A stretch of DNA of 64,000 nt from Sphingomonas sp. S2M10 (GTDB taxonomy: Bacteria; Pseudomonadota; Alphaproteobacteria; Sphingomonadales; Sphingomonadaceae), in NCBI RefSeq assembly GCF_012650175.1, contig NZ_JAAILI010000040.1, positions 1-64,000 of the forward strand. The letters run 5' to 3'. How positions within the stretch are numbered: position 1 is the stretch's first letter; each line of letters starts with the position of its first letter. Shown in pieces: positions 36,283 through 46,390 of the stretch. A program made the translations under genes and the position numbers. The notes under the pieces were generated by a model. It saw nothing but the letters and a program-made list of their open reading frames with translations, made no database searches and had not been told where the DNA came from.

Positions 36283-36752
36283 GCGACGCGGCCGCCTCGA
36301 CTGTGAAGACGGTCGAAGGCGGCTGCCGCTGCGGCCGCGTGCGGTTCCGGGTGGCGGGCGATGCGCTCGTCACCATGGCCTGCCACTGCACCGGCTGCCA
36401 GCGCATGACCGCCAGCGCCTATTCGCTGAGCGGCCTCTACCCGGCGGAACGCTTCGCAGTGATCGAAGGCGCGCCGGTGCTCGGCGGCCTGCACGGCCCC
36501 ACCCGGCATTTCCACTGCGGCCATTGCAAGAGCTGGCTGTTCACCCGACCCGAGGGTCTCGACGCGTTCGTGAACATCCGCACGACGATGCTCGATACGC
36601 CGATGTCCGCCGCGCCTCTCTTCGAGACCTGGACCGAGGAAGCGCTGCCCTGGGCGCAGACTGGCGCTTCGTACAGCTTCCCAAAATTTCCACCCGAGGA
36701 ATCCTTCGGCACGCTGGTGCAGGCGTACGCCGAATCACTTGCGAGCGGTTGA
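36279..36752 (+). CDS. GFA family (glutathione-dependent formaldehyde-activating type) protein
   Basis: The 157-aa protein has the zinc-binding cysteine pattern of the GFA fold: [19 protein letters not shown] and [10 protein letters not shown]. Most family members have no assigned reaction and may not act on formaldehyde. The start is GTG 36279, overlapping the sucC stop. It is co-oriented with etfBA downstream. Confidence 0.88.
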
Positions 36753-36812
36753 CGTTCGCGTAAACGTAACCCAATTGTTAGGGGGAGAGCCCCGGCAGAC
36801 AGGAAGGATGCG

Positions 36813-37562
36813 ATGAAGGTCTTGGTGCCGGTCAAGCGTGTGCTTGACTATAACGTGAAGCCCCGCGTCAAAGCGGACGGGACGGGCGTCGATCTGGCGA
36901 ACGTCAAGATGAGCATGAACCCCTTCGACGAGATCGCGATCGAGGAAGCGGTACGGCTGAAGGAGAAGGGCGCGGCGACCGAGATCGTCGTCGTCACGAT
37001 CGGCGTCGCCAAGGCGGAGACCGATGTGCTGCTCACCGCGCGCGCCATGGGTGCCGATCGCGGCATCCTGATCCAGACCGATGACGAGGTCGAGCCGCTG
37101 GCGGTCGCCAAGCTGCTCGCCAAGGTCGCGGAGGAAGAACAGCCCGGGCTGATCATCCTCGGCAAGCAGGCGATCGACGACGATTCGAACCAGACCGGCC
37201 AGATGCTCGCCGCACTGCTCGGCTGGGCGCAGGGCACCTTCGCCTCGAAGGTCGAGATCGCGGGCGACCGCGTGAAGGTCACCCGCGAGATCGACGGCGG
37301 CCTCGAGACCGTGGACCTCAAGCTGCCGGCGATCGTCACCACCGATCTCCGCCTCAACGAGCCGCGCTATGCGACGCTGCCGAACATCATGAAGGCGAAG
37401 ACCAAGCCGGTCGCGAAGAAGACCGTGGCGGACTACGGCGTCGACGTCACCCCGCGCCTCAAGACGCTGAAGGTCGTAGAGCCGGCCAAGCGCCAGGCGG
37501 GCATCAAGGTGGGTTCGGTCGACGAACTGGTCGAGAAGCTCAAGGGCATGGGAGTCGCGTGA
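36813..37562 (+). CDS. etfB: Electron transfer flavoprotein beta subunit
   Basis: With EtfA it carries electrons from acyl-CoA dehydrogenases (such as the GCDH-type protein here) to ETF-ubiquinone oxidoreductase. The 249-aa protein shows [48 protein letters not shown] and the family signature [26 protein letters not shown] precedes ATG 36813. Confidence 0.96.
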   Translation: MKVLVPVKRVLDYNVKPRVKADGTGVDLANVKMSMNPFDEIAIEEAVRLKEKGAATEIVVVTIGVAKAETDVLLTARAMGADRGILIQTDDEVEPLAVAKLLAKVAEEEQPGLIILGKQAIDDDSNQTGQMLAALLGWAQGTFASKVEIAGDRVKVTREIDGGLETVDLKLPAIVTTDLRLNEPRYATLPNIMKAKTKPVAKKTVADYGVDVTPRLKTLKVVEPAKRQAGIKVGSVDELVEKLKGMGVA

Positions 37563-38491
37563 TGAAGACGCTGGTTTGGGTCGAACACGACAATCAGAGC
37601 GTCAAGGACGCGACGCTCTCCACCGTCACCGCGGCGGCGAAGCTGGGGGAGGTGCACCTGCTCGTCGCCGGCAAGGGCGTTTCGGCCGTGGCTGAAGCCG
37701 CCGCGCAGATCGCCGGCGTGGGCAAGGTCCATGTCGCCGACGATGCGGCCTATGAGCATTTCCTCGCCGAGAATGTCGCGCCGCTCGTCGTCCAGCTGAT
37801 GGATACCCATGACGCGGTGCTGTTCCCGGCGACCACCACGGGCAAGAACGTGGCGCCGCGCGTCGCCGCCGCGCTGGACGTGATGCAGCTGTCGGACATC
37901 CTTTCGGTCGAGGGTCCGGACACCTTCACCCGCCCGATCTATGCCGGCAACGCGATCGCCACCGTGCAGACCAGCGACAAGAAGCTGGTGATCACCGTGC
38001 GCGGCACCGCCTTCGACAAGACGGCGGCAACCGGCGGCAGCGGCACGGTGGAAGCGGTTGCGGCAGCCGGCGACACGGGTCTGTCGACCTTTGCCGGCTC
38101 GGAGATCGCGACGTCGGAGCGTCCGGAACTGACCAGCGCCAAGATCATCGTCTCGGGCGGTCGCGCGCTCGGCTCGTCGGAGCAGTTCCACGCGCTGATC
38201 GATCCGCTGGCCGACAAGCTGGGGGCTGCCGTCGGCGCCAGCCGCGCGGCGGTGGACGCAGGCTATGCGCCCAACGACTATCAGGTCGGCCAGACCGGCA
38301 AGATCGTGGCGCCCATGGTCTATGTCGCGGTCGGCATCTCGGGTGCGATCCAGCACCTTGCCGGCATGAAGGATTCGAAGACGATCGTCGCGATCAACAA
38401 GGACGAGGACGCCCCGATCTTCCAGGTAGCGGACATCGGCCTGGTCGGCGATCTGTTCACGCTGGTGCCGGAGCTGACCGAAAAGCTTTGA
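37562..38491 (+). CDS. etfA: Electron transfer flavoprotein alpha subunit
   Basis: The 309-aa FAD-binding subunit has [16 protein letters not shown] in the N-terminal half. The FAD region is [33 protein letters not shown] and [20 protein letters not shown]. The ATG overlaps the etfB stop (TGATG); GTG 37559 is a less likely start. Confidence 0.96.
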   Translation: MKTLVWVEHDNQSVKDATLSTVTAAAKLGEVHLLVAGKGVSAVAEAAAQIAGVGKVHVADDAAYEHFLAENVAPLVVQLMDTHDAVLFPATTTGKNVAPRVAAALDVMQLSDILSVEGPDTFTRPIYAGNAIATVQTSDKKLVITVRGTAFDKTAATGGSGTVEAVAAAGDTGLSTFAGSEIATSERPELTSAKIIVSGGRALGSSEQFHALIDPLADKLGAAVGASRAAVDAGYAPNDYQVGQTGKIVAPMVYVAVGISGAIQHLAGMKDSKTIVAINKDEDAPIFQVADIGLVGDLFTLVPELTEKL

Positions 38492-38498
38492 GGCGCAT

Positions 38499-39161
38499 GT
38501 GACGTTCGATTTCGAACGCGATGGGGCGGCGCACCTTGCCGGTGCGGCCGCCCCTTTTCTTGACCGCCTGCATGCTCTGGCGGCATCGCTGCCCCCAAAC
38601 AAGGCCGGGCTGCGGCTGCACGGCGTATCAGCGCTGGCCGAGTTGCTGGCAGCCGATGCGTTGGGCGCGGCAGCGGTCGACCGGCTCGGCGCCGCCACCC
38701 GCCCCGTCCGGGCCATCCTGTTCGACAAGAGCCATGCGGCCAACTGGGCGCTCGGCTGGCACCAGGACCGCACCATCGCAGTTCGCGAGCGGGTCGATGC
38801 GCCCGGCTACGGCCGATGGTCGACCAAACAGGGCCTGCTCCATGTCGAGCCGCCCTTCGCATTGTTCCAGTCCATGGTGACGCTGCGCATCCATCTTGAT
38901 GCCGTGCCGGCGGAGAATGCGCCGCTGCTGATCGCGCCCGGCTCGCACCGGCTGGGGCGTGTGCCGGAGGCGGAGATCGGCGCGGCGGTGGCGCGCTGCG
39001 GCACCGCCGCCTGCCTGGCGGCGGCGGGCGATGTCTGGATCTACAGCACGCCTATTCTGCATGCCTCCGCTGCAAGTGCCGGGCGTGCGCACCGCCGGGT
39101 GCTGCAGGTCGACTATACGCGTGCGAACCTGCCCGCGGGTCTGGAATGGTTAGGCCTTTGA
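38499..39161 (+). CDS. Phytanoyl-CoA dioxygenase (PhyH)-like protein
   Basis: The 220-aa protein has the Fe(II)/2-oxoglutarate oxygenase facial triad pattern: WHQDR (His, Asp), a distal His in [10 protein letters not shown], and an Arg ([11 protein letters not shown]) for 2-oxoglutarate. [17 protein letters not shown] is typical of PhyH-like enzymes. The substrate is unknown. Start GTG 38499, 8 bp after etfA. Confidence 0.82.
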   Translation: MTFDFERDGAAHLAGAAAPFLDRLHALAASLPPNKAGLRLHGVSALAELLAADALGAAAVDRLGAATRPVRAILFDKSHAANWALGWHQDRTIAVRERVDAPGYGRWSTKQGLLHVEPPFALFQSMVTLRIHLDAVPAENAPLLIAPGSHRLGRVPEAEIGAAVARCGTAACLAAAGDVWIYSTPILHASAASAGRAHRRVLQVDYTRANLPAGLEWLGL

Positions 39162-39168
39162 ACGAGAA

Positions 39169-39200
39169 GGCCCGCCGGCAAGGAGGGTCGCCGGCGGGCC
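39169..39200 (+). terminator. Hairpin after the etf/PhyH gene cluster
   Basis: A perfect 11-bp stem GGCCCGCCGGC / GCCGGCGGGCC (39169-39179 with 39190-39200) and a 10-nt loop lie 8 bp after the stop. No T tract follows, so termination strength is uncertain. Confidence 0.55.
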
Positions 39201-39243
39201 GGGCCTCGCCCAAAGGGGGGAGCGCGCGAGGCCCTCGACAGCG

Positions 39244-39807
39244 TCAGGGCATGAGGACGCTGTCGATCACGTGAATCACGCCGTTCGACTGATTTACGTC
39301 GGCCATGGTGATCTTGGCCTTGCCGCCCTTGGCGTCCTGAATCATCCAGCCGCCGCTCGGGCCCTTCATGATCGTGATCGGCTCACCCTCGACGGTGGTG
39401 AGCGTCGCCTTGCCGCCATGCGCCTTGGCATTGGCGGCAATGTCGGCGGCGCTCATCTTGCCGGCGACGACATGATAGGTGAGGATCTTGGTCAGCGTCG
39501 CCTTGTTCTCGGGCTTCACCAGCGTATCGACGGTGCCGGCGGGAAGCTTGCCGAAGGCCGCGTTGGTCGGTGCGAAGACGGTGAAGGGCCCCGGGCCGGA
39601 CAGCGTGTCGACCAGTCCGGCAGCCTTCACCGCGGCGACCAGCGTGGTGTGGTCCTTCGAGTTCACCGCATTCTCGACGATGTTCTTCGTCGGATACATC
39701 GCGGCACCGCCGACCATCGGATAATTCTGCACGGCGGCAACGGCGCCGGTGGCGAGCAGCGCGGCACCGACGATTCCGGTGACCGAGGCGAGACGAGTCT
39801 TGCGCAT
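39244..39807 (-). CDS. Fasciclin-domain secreted protein
   Basis: The 187-aa protein has an N-terminal signal peptide (VTGIVGAALLATGAVAAVQ) and one FAS1 domain with the H1 motif TVFAPTNAAFGKLPAGTVD, then LTKILTYHVVAGKM and the terminal NGVIHVIDSVLMP. FAS1 proteins mediate adhesion or surface binding. It is downstream of an anti-sigma/ECF-sigma pair, which suggests control by that sigma factor. AGGAAG precedes the ATG. Confidence 0.9.
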   Translation of the reverse strand: MRKTRLASVTGIVGAALLATGAVAAVQNYPMVGGAAMYPTKNIVENAVNSKDHTTLVAAVKAAGLVDTLSGPGPFTVFAPTNAAFGKLPAGTVDTLVKPENKATLTKILTYHVVAGKMSAADIAANAKAHGGKATLTTVEGEPITIMKGPSGGWMIQDAKGGKAKITMADVNQSNGVIHVIDSVLMP

Positions 39808-39892
39808 CTTCTAGCTTCCTCTTGCTACGCACCCCTCTTTGCGGAGATGCGCCGGAGCTACGGGGCGCCTCACGCCCCGGATGCAGCAACTC

Positions 39893-40588
39893 TTAAAGAA
39901 TCGTAATTTTTCCTGCCGCGACCGGAGCGCTGCCGGGCGCGGCATGCGGCGCGGTCGCTGCATCTTCCATCGTCACCGCCAGTGTCGCACCCTCGGCAAG
40001 CAGCGCACGGGTGGCGGGGGCGACCGCCATGTCGCGGCTGCCCCGGGCGGCGACCAGGCCCAGCGACACCGGCTTGCCACCCGCCGGAATCACCCAGAGT
40101 TCGGGCGCGCGCCGACTGGCCGGCAGCGCCTCGGTTCGGACGTGCAGCACCCCCTGATCGGCATTGTAGCGGGCCGCGAAGGCGGCGCCTTCGGTGCCGG
40201 TGATCTGCGCGACCACCACCGGCTGCGGCGGCAGCACCACCGGTTCCGGCACCGGCCGGGTAAGGACGATCGCGAGCAGCACGGCCGCGGCCGCTCCCGC
40301 AGCGATCGCCGTCGCGCGCCAGCGCCGCAGGCCGACCACGATGCGCTGATCCACTCCCGGCAGCCGCGCCTCGATACGCTGCCACAAGCCTGCCGAAAAA
40401 GGCGCATCCGTTCCGACCAGCGCGAGCGGCGCGAAATCGCGTACCCAGCGCTCCACCGCCGCGGCGAAGGCGGGCTCCGCGAGCTGCCGGCGGCGCGCGA
40501 TTGCCAGGTCTTCGCCGTCCAGCAGACCCAGCGCCAGTTCGGCGGCGAGCGCCACCTCTTCCTCCTCGGGCCGCAACGGATCAGCCAT
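39893..40588 (-). CDS. Anti-sigma factor (RskA-like)
   Basis: The 231-aa protein has an N-terminal cytoplasmic part (EEEVALAAELALGLLDGEDLA ...), one transmembrane segment near residue 95 (ATAIAAGAAAAVLLAIVL) and a periplasmic RskA-type C-terminal domain (ALPASRRAPELWVIPAGGKP). It would bind the sigma factor encoded just upstream and release it on a signal. It overlaps the sigma gene by 8 bp. Confidence 0.85.
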   Translation of the reverse strand: MADPLRPEEEEVALAAELALGLLDGEDLAIARRRQLAEPAFAAAVERWVRDFAPLALVGTDAPFSAGLWQRIEARLPGVDQRIVVGLRRWRATAIAAGAAAAVLLAIVLTRPVPEPVVLPPQPVVVAQITGTEGAAFAARYNADQGVLHVRTEALPASRRAPELWVIPAGGKPVSLGLVAARGSRDMAVAPATRALLAEGATLAVTMEDAATAPHAAPGSAPVAAGKITIL

Positions 40589-41156
40589 CGCCGAGGCACC
40601 CCCGGAGTTGCAGCAGCCCGCGCCGGATCCAGCTCTTCATCGTGCCCAGCGGCACTGCCGCCGTCTGGGCGAGCTCGACATAGGTGCGCCCTTGGAAGAA
40701 CGCCGCGCGGATCGCCCCGCGCGGCTTCTCGTCCAGCGCCTCCAGACAATCGAAGATGCGTGCCTGCGTCTGCCCCGCCTCCAGCAACGCCTCGGCAGAG
40801 GGGCGGCCATCGGGCAGATCCAGCGCGGCCTCAACCGGCGCCGTCTCCCCCAGCCCGCGCGCGCGGCGCCAGTCGATCGCGGTGTTGCGCGCAATGGTGC
40901 ACAGCCAGGTGATTGGGCTGGCGCGCGACGCATCGAAGCGCCCTGCCCTGTCCCACACCTTCAGATACACTTCCTGCATCACATCCTCTGCGGCCTCGCG
41001 GTCCTGGCAGATACGCAAGCAGACGCCCATCAGCTTCGCCGCCGTCAGATCATAGACGATTTTGAGCGCGGCACGATTTCCGGCCGCCACATCGGCAAGC
41101 GCCCGGACCAGCCGGGCACGCGCGCCGTCGCCGGCCGAAGGGGTGGGAGCAACCAC
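40581..41156 (-). CDS. ECF (SigK-like) RNA polymerase sigma factor
   Basis: The 191-aa protein has sigma region 2 (DREAAEDVMQEVYLKVWDRA, then PITWLCTIARNTAIDWRRA) and region 4 (EKPRGAIRAAFFQGRTYVEL, then PLGTMKSWIRRGLLQLR). With the RskA-like partner it forms an extracytoplasmic-stress switch, probably controlling itself and the fasciclin gene. Start GTG 41156. Confidence 0.9.
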   Translation of the reverse strand: MVAPTPSAGDGARARLVRALADVAAGNRAALKIVYDLTAAKLMGVCLRICQDREAAEDVMQEVYLKVWDRAGRFDASRASPITWLCTIARNTAIDWRRARGLGETAPVEAALDLPDGRPSAEALLEAGQTQARIFDCLEALDEKPRGAIRAAFFQGRTYVELAQTAAVPLGTMKSWIRRGLLQLRGCLGDG

Positions 41157-41263
41157 GCGCCTAGCTGTAGCCGTAAATCCGGCGGGAGCAAGCCGGCAGC
41201 GGCAATGCTGGACGCAGGGGCCGCCCAGCCGCTACGCCGTGGCGGGAAAAACGGGGTAGGAAG

Positions 41264-42343
41264 ATGCCGGTGGTGGGTGCGAATTGGGTGCGTACGATGG
41301 CGCTGCCGGTGGTGGTGGTCGGGCTGGCGGTCCTCTGCCTGCGCGTGTTCCTGCCGTTCCTCGACGAGATCCTGTGGAGCATGGTCGGCACGATCCTGTT
41401 TCACCCGGTGCAGCGCTGGTACCTCGCCCGCAACCCCGGCCAGCCGAACCGCGCCGCGCTGGTCGCCCTGACGGCGATGTCGCTCACCCTGCTGCTGCCG
41501 ATGGCGCTGCTGACGGTCGTCGCGATCGACCAGATCTCCAATTTCGGCGAGAGCGTCGCCAGCGGCCGGTTCAATCCGGCCGCGGCGCTCGGCGGGCTGT
41601 TCGCGCATTTGCCGGACAGCGTGCGCGGCCTGCTGGCGCGCGCCGGGATGGGCGACCTTGCCGCGATACAGACGAAGCTGGTCGCCGGGCTGGGGCGCGG
41701 CCTCCCCAGCTTCGCCAACCAGGCGCTTGCCGTGGGCGGCGGGCTGATGAACCTGCTGCTGTCGGTGACGGTGATCCTCTATCTTGGCTTCTTCTTCCTG
41801 CGCGACGGCGAGAAGCTGGTGCGGCGTTTCGCGGTGCTGGCCCCGATCGACGCGGGCTATCAGACGCTGATCGCCTCCACCTTCGTCACCGTCGTGCGGG
41901 CGACGGTGAAGGGCGGAATCGTCGTCGCGCTGGCGCAGGGCGCGGTCGGTGCGGTGGTGATGGCGGTGCTGGGCGTGCAGAGCTGGCTGCTGCTCGGCAT
42001 CGTGATGGCAGTGGCGGCGCTGCTGCCCGCAGTGGGCACTGGGCTGGTCTGGGTGCCGGTGGCGCTCTATCTCCTCGCCACCGGCCAGACGGTGCAGGGC
42101 ATCGCGCTGATCCTGTGCGGCCTGTTCGTGATCGGCATGGTCGACAACATCCTGCGCCCGATCCTGATCGGATCGGAGACCAAGATGCCCGATTTCATCG
42201 TGCTGCTCTCCACGCTGGGCGGAATCGAGGCGTTCGGCTTCGGGGGTCTGCTGGTGGGGCCGCTGGTGGCGGCGCTGGCACAGGCAGTGTTCACCCGCCT
42301 GCTTGATCGCCCGCCGGCGGTGACCAGGGCAGCGCCCCACTGA
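41264..42343 (+). CDS. AI-2E family transporter
   Basis: The 359-aa inner-membrane protein has about eight hydrophobic segments and the family pattern: DEILWSMVGTILFHPVQRW, VTVILYLGFFFLRDGEKLVR in the middle, and DNILRPILIGSETKMPDFIV before the last helices. Some members export autoinducer-2 and others are Na+/H+ antiporters, so the substrate is open. Confidence 0.88.
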   Translation: MPVVGANWVRTMALPVVVVGLAVLCLRVFLPFLDEILWSMVGTILFHPVQRWYLARNPGQPNRAALVALTAMSLTLLLPMALLTVVAIDQISNFGESVASGRFNPAAALGGLFAHLPDSVRGLLARAGMGDLAAIQTKLVAGLGRGLPSFANQALAVGGGLMNLLLSVTVILYLGFFFLRDGEKLVRRFAVLAPIDAGYQTLIASTFVTVVRATVKGGIVVALAQGAVGAVVMAVLGVQSWLLLGIVMAVAALLPAVGTGLVWVPVALYLLATGQTVQGIALILCGLFVIGMVDNILRPILIGSETKMPDFIVLLSTLGGIEAFGFGGLLVGPLVAALAQAVFTRLLDRPPAVTRAAPH

Positions 42344-42421
42344 GCGCGCTTGCGTCCGGCGCAGCGACGATTGCAGCGAAGCATTGTTGACGCTGCACCG
42401 CAGCAAACCCATTTGGCCGCC

Positions 42422-43603
42422 GTGCACGCCCCCCTTCCCAGCTCCGCCGCCCGCTCGCCCGGGCTGGTCCATTTCGCGCTCGCCATGGGCGGCTTCGCGA
42501 TCGGCACCACCGAATTTGCGACGATGAGCCTGGTGCCCTATTTCTCCCAGGGCCTGGGCATCGACGAGCCGACCGCCGGCCATGTGATCAGCGCCTATGC
42601 GCTGGGCGTGGTGGTCGGCGCGCCGCTGCTCGCGGTGGCCGCGGCGAAATGGTCGCGCCGGGCGCTGCTGATCGCGCTGATGGCGAGCTTCGCGCTGTTC
42701 AACGGGCTGAGCGCGCTGGCGCCGACCTACCACTGGATGCTGCTGTTCCGCTTCCTCAGCGGGCTGCCCCACGGCGCCTATTTCGGCATCGCCGCGCTCG
42801 TCGCCGCGTCGCTGGTGCCGTACGACCAGCGTTCGCAGGCGGTGGGCCGGGTGATGCTGGGGCTGGCGGTTTCCACCGTGCTGGGCGTCCCCGCCGCCAA
42901 CTGGCTGGGCCAGGCGGTGGGCTGGCGGTGGGGCTTCGCGGTGGTCGCGGCGCTGGCGCTGCTCACCGTCGCGCTCGTCGTGTGGCTGGCGCCGAGAGAC
43001 CGCCCGGAACAGGGCGCGAGCCCGCTGCGCGAGCTGAGCGCGCTGGCGAACGGGCAGGTGTGGCTCACCCTGGGGGTGAGCGCGATCGGCTTTGGCGGGC
43101 TGTTCTGCGTCTATACCTATGTAGCCTCGACGCTGATGCACGTCACCGGCACGCCGCCCTGGGCGGTGCCGCTGGTGCTGGCGGTCTTCGGCCTGGGGAT
43201 GATCGCCGGCAACATCGTTGTCCCCCGCTTCGCCGATCGCGCGCTGATGCCTACTGGGGCTGCGCTGCTGATCGCCAGCGCCGTTGCGCTCGCGCTCTAT
43301 CCGTTGGCGGCGCATTCGCTGGTCTGGATCGCGATCGACGTGTTCGCGATCGGGTTTGCCGGCGCGCTCGGCCCGGTCCTCCAGACCCGGCTGATGGACG
43401 TGGCGGGCGACGCGCAGGCGCTGGCCGCCGCGCTCAACCACTCCGCCTTCAACACCGCCAATGCGCTCGGCCCCTGGCTGGGGGGCCTCGCGATCGCCGC
43501 AGGTTATGGCTGGACTTCGACCGGCTGGGTCGGCGCGCTGCTGGCGCTGGGCGGCCTGGCGATCCTCGGCCTCGCCGTGCTGGTCGACCGCAGGACCGCG
43601 TAA
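42422..43603 (+). CDS. MFS transporter (AraJ/YdhP-like)
   Basis: Twelve hydrophobic segments, FAIGTTEFATMSLVPYFSQG in TM1 and the A-loop (AAKWSRRALLIALM) mark a drug/sugar efflux MFS protein. GTG 42422 gives 393 aa; the frame opens at TTG 42350, but that leader is not membrane-like. The 3' end overlaps nhaA by 100 bp on the opposite strand. Confidence 0.85.
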   Translation: MHAPLPSSAARSPGLVHFALAMGGFAIGTTEFATMSLVPYFSQGLGIDEPTAGHVISAYALGVVVGAPLLAVAAAKWSRRALLIALMASFALFNGLSALAPTYHWMLLFRFLSGLPHGAYFGIAALVAASLVPYDQRSQAVGRVMLGLAVSTVLGVPAANWLGQAVGWRWGFAVVAALALLTVALVVWLAPRDRPEQGASPLRELSALANGQVWLTLGVSAIGFGGLFCVYTYVASTLMHVTGTPPWAVPLVLAVFGLGMIAGNIVVPRFADRALMPTGAALLIASAVALALYPLAAHSLVWIAIDVFAIGFAGALGPVLQTRLMDVAGDAQALAAALNHSAFNTANALGPWLGGLAIAAGYGWTSTGWVGALLALGGLAILGLAVLVDRRTA

Positions 43604-44769
43604 CCGACCAGCGCCGATAGGATCGACCCGACGAGCACGCCGATCTTCACCTCGTCGACCAGCAACGCGTTGCCCGGGAAGGCAAGGCCGCCGATGAACA
43701 GGCTCATCGTGAAGCCGATGCCGGCGAGCATCGCCGCACCATAGACCTGCGGCCAGCTGGCATAGGCCGGGCGGCAGGCGAAGCCGGTGCGGTCCGCGAT
43801 CCAGATGCTGCCGAAAATGCCGATCTGCTTGCCGAAGAACAGGCCGGCGGCGATCGCCAGCGGCAGCGGCTCGAGCAGCACGCTCGCGCTGAACCCGCCC
43901 AGCGACACGCCGGCATTGGCGAAGCCGAACACCGGGACGATGAAGAAGGCGGAGATCGGGTGCAGCGCGTGCTCCAGCCGGTGGAGCGGCGAATCCGCCG
44001 CGTCGGGCGCACCGGGCGTCTTGCGGATCGGCACCATCATCGCCGCGAGTACGCCCGCCACGGTGGCATGCACGCCCGACAGGAACACGAAATACCAAAG
44101 CAGCGCGGCGAGCAGCAGATATACCCAAAGCCGGTGCACGCCGCTGCGATTGAGCACATACATCACCGCCATCACCAAGGCGCCGAGTCCCAGTGCCAGC
44201 GAATTGATGCTGTCGGTATAGGCAACGGCGATCACCGCCACCGCGCCCATATCGTCGACGATCGCCACCGTGGTCAGGAACAGCTTGAGAGAGGCGGGCG
44301 CGCGCTTGCCGAGGATCGCCAGCACGCCGATCGCGAAGGCGATATCGGTCGCGGCGGGGATCGCCCAGCCCCTGGTCAGCCCGGGAACGCCGCTGGTGAT
44401 CGCCAGATAGATGACCGCCGGCACCACCATGCCCGCCGCCGCCGCCACGACCGGCAGCCGGCGATGCTGCCAGCTGGCCAGCCGCCCGTCGACGAACTCG
44501 CGCTTGATCTCCAGTCCCACCATCAGGAAGAACACGGCCATCAGCGCGTCGTTGATCCACAGATGCACCGTCATCGGCCCGTAGATCGGGCTGATCACCG
44601 GCCCGGTCTCCAGGTGGAGCAGGTGGAAATATTGCTCCGAGACGCCCGACAGATTGGCCAGCAGCATCGCCAGCGCCGCCGCCGCGATCAGCACGATGCC
44701 GCCGGCAGCCTCGCTCTTCAGAAATGCGCGAAGTGCCGATGCCGGCCGTTTGCGGAGTACCGCGGTCAT
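43504..44769 (-). CDS. nhaA: Na+/H+ antiporter NhaA
   Basis: This inner-membrane antiporter exchanges two H+ for one Na+. The 421-aa protein has twelve helices, with the ion-binding AIPAATDIAFAIGVL and TVAIVDDMGAVAVIA (the Asp pair) and the FVFLSGVHATVAGVLAAM and GIGFTMSLFIGGLAF signatures. The last ~30 residues are hydrophilic and encoded in the overlap with the MFS gene, which suggests a C-terminal extension. It is the gene downstream of lysS. Confidence 0.94.
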   Translation of the reverse strand: MTAVLRKRPASALRAFLKSEAAGGIVLIAAAALAMLLANLSGVSEQYFHLLHLETGPVISPIYGPMTVHLWINDALMAVFFLMVGLEIKREFVDGRLASWQHRRLPVVAAAAGMVVPAVIYLAITSGVPGLTRGWAIPAATDIAFAIGVLAILGKRAPASLKLFLTTVAIVDDMGAVAVIAVAYTDSINSLALGLGALVMAVMYVLNRSGVHRLWVYLLLAALLWYFVFLSGVHATVAGVLAAMMVPIRKTPGAPDAADSPLHRLEHALHPISAFFIVPVFGFANAGVSLGGFSASVLLEPLPLAIAAGLFFGKQIGIFGSIWIADRTGFACRPAYASWPQVYGAAMLAGIGFTMSLFIGGLAFPGNALLVDEVKIGVLVGSILSALVGYAVLRSTSTARPRIARPPSASSAPTQPVEVQP

Positions 44770-44794
44770 GTCGTCTCCCTTGTTGACCCGTGCC

Positions 44795-46390
44795 TCAGGC
44801 GGCGCGCGCCAGCGCCTCCGCGATCAGCTTGCGGCTGTTGGCGATGCCGTACAGCGCGATGAAGCTGCCCATGCGCGGCCCCTGTTCGGAGCCGAGCAGC
44901 GTCTCGTACAGTGCCTTGAACCAGTCGCGCAAATTCTCGAAACCGCCGGTCTTGCCGATCTCGTAGACCTGGTCCTGGATCGCCTCGGCGGTCGCGTCCG
45001 CCGGCAGCGCGGCGAGTTCGGCGTCGAGCCGCTGGAGTGCCGCGATCTCCACACCCACCGGCGCACGCTTGTTGAGCGTAGGCGCAACGAAATCGCGGGC
45101 ATAGGCGAGTGCATAGCCGATCAGACGGTCGAGCGCCGGATAGGTTTCGGGGCTCGCGTCCGGGACATAATTCGTAAGATAGCCCCAGACCTGTTCCTTG
45201 CTCGCCTCGCCCATGACGCCGACGAGATTCAGCAGCAGCCCGAAGGTAACCGGCAGCGTCTCCGCCGGCGGCTCGCCATTGTGGATGTGGTGGACCGGGT
45301 TGCCGAGCTTCTGCTCGATCGGCTGCGCGGCATAATTGCCGCGGAACTGCCAATATTCGTCGATCGCGCGCGGGATCACGCCGAGGTGGAGCTGCTTGGC
45401 CTTTTTCGGCTCGCGATAGGCGTAGAAGGCGATGCTCTCCTCGGGGCCATAGGTCAGCCACTGCTCGAGGCTGAGGCCATTGCCCTTGGATTTGGAGATC
45501 TTCTCGCCCTTCTCGTCGAGGAACATTTCATAGTTGAAGCCCTCGGGCGGGCGGCCGCCGAGCACGCGCGCGATCTTGCCCGACTGGGTGACCGAATCGA
45601 TCAGGTCCTTGCCCGCCATCTCGTAATCGACGTCGAGTGCGACCCAGCGCATCGCCCAGTCGACCTTCCACTGGAGCTTGGCCTTGCCGCCGAGCACCGA
45701 CTGGACGATCCGCTCGCCTGCATCCTCGAAGGCGATGAGGCCGGCCTCGGCATCGACCACCTCGACCGGCACCTGCAGCACGATGCCCGACTTGGGGCTG
45801 ATCGGCAGCACCGGCGAATAGGTCGCCTGACGCTCGGCACGCAGCGTCGGCAGCATCACGTCCATGATGCCCTGATAGTGGCGCAGCACGCCCTTCAGCG
45901 CGTCGTCGAAGCGGCCGCCGGTATAATAGTCGGTCGAGGAGGCGAATTCATATTCGAAGCCGAACTGGTCCAGGAATTCGCGGAGCCGCGCATTGTTGTG
46001 GTGTGCGAAGCTCTCATATTTCTCGAACGGATCGGGCACCTGGGTCAGCGGCTTGCCGAGATGTTCGCGCAGCATGTCCTGGTTGGGCACGTTGTCCGGC
46101 ACCTTGCGCAGGCCATCCATGTCGTCGCTGAACGCGATCAAGCGGGTCGGCACGTCGCACAGGCTCTCGAAGGCGCGGCGGACCATGGTGGTGCGCAGCA
46201 CTTCGTTGAACGTGCCGATATGCGGCAGGCCCGAGGGACCGTAGCCGGTCTCGAACAGCACATGGCCTTTCTCCGGCGCGCCGCCGCTTGCGATCTGCGG
46301 ATAGCGTTTGAGCAGCTTGCGTGCCTCTTCATAGGGCCAGGCCTTGGAGACGAGCGCGGCTGCGCGGAGTTCGGGGGATACGGTGCTCAT
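44795..46390 (-). CDS. lysS: Lysine--tRNA ligase, class I
   Basis: This class I LysRS has the Rossmann HIGH motif PSGLPHIGTF and the KMSKS-type KISKSKGN, unlike the class II LysRS of most bacteria. Class I is the usual form in alphaproteobacteria. The 531-aa protein shows IAFSDDMDGLRKVPDN and DYYTGGRFDDALK as further family marks. ATG 46390 is chosen; the open frame upstream is not conserved-looking. Confidence 0.95.
   Translation of the reverse strand: MSTVSPELRAAALVSKAWPYEEARKLLKRYPQIASGGAPEKGHVLFETGYGPSGLPHIGTFNEVLRTTMVRRAFESLCDVPTRLIAFSDDMDGLRKVPDNVPNQDMLREHLGKPLTQVPDPFEKYESFAHHNNARLREFLDQFGFEYEFASSTDYYTGGRFDDALKGVLRHYQGIMDVMLPTLRAERQATYSPVLPISPKSGIVLQVPVEVVDAEAGLIAFEDAGERIVQSVLGGKAKLQWKVDWAMRWVALDVDYEMAGKDLIDSVTQSGKIARVLGGRPPEGFNYEMFLDEKGEKISKSKGNGLSLEQWLTYGPEESIAFYAYREPKKAKQLHLGVIPRAIDEYWQFRGNYAAQPIEQKLGNPVHHIHNGEPPAETLPVTFGLLLNLVGVMGEASKEQVWGYLTNYVPDASPETYPALDRLIGYALAYARDFVAPTLNKRAPVGVEIAALQRLDAELAALPADATAEAIQDQVYEIGKTGGFENLRDWFKALYETLLGSEQGPRMGSFIALYGIANSRKLIAEALARAA

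Noticed and set aside
41045..44560. Minus-strand open frame of 1171 codons
   Set aside because: It runs antisense or out of frame through the AI-2E, MFS and nhaA genes and its product is His/Arg/Gln-rich low complexity. It is a high-GC shadow frame.
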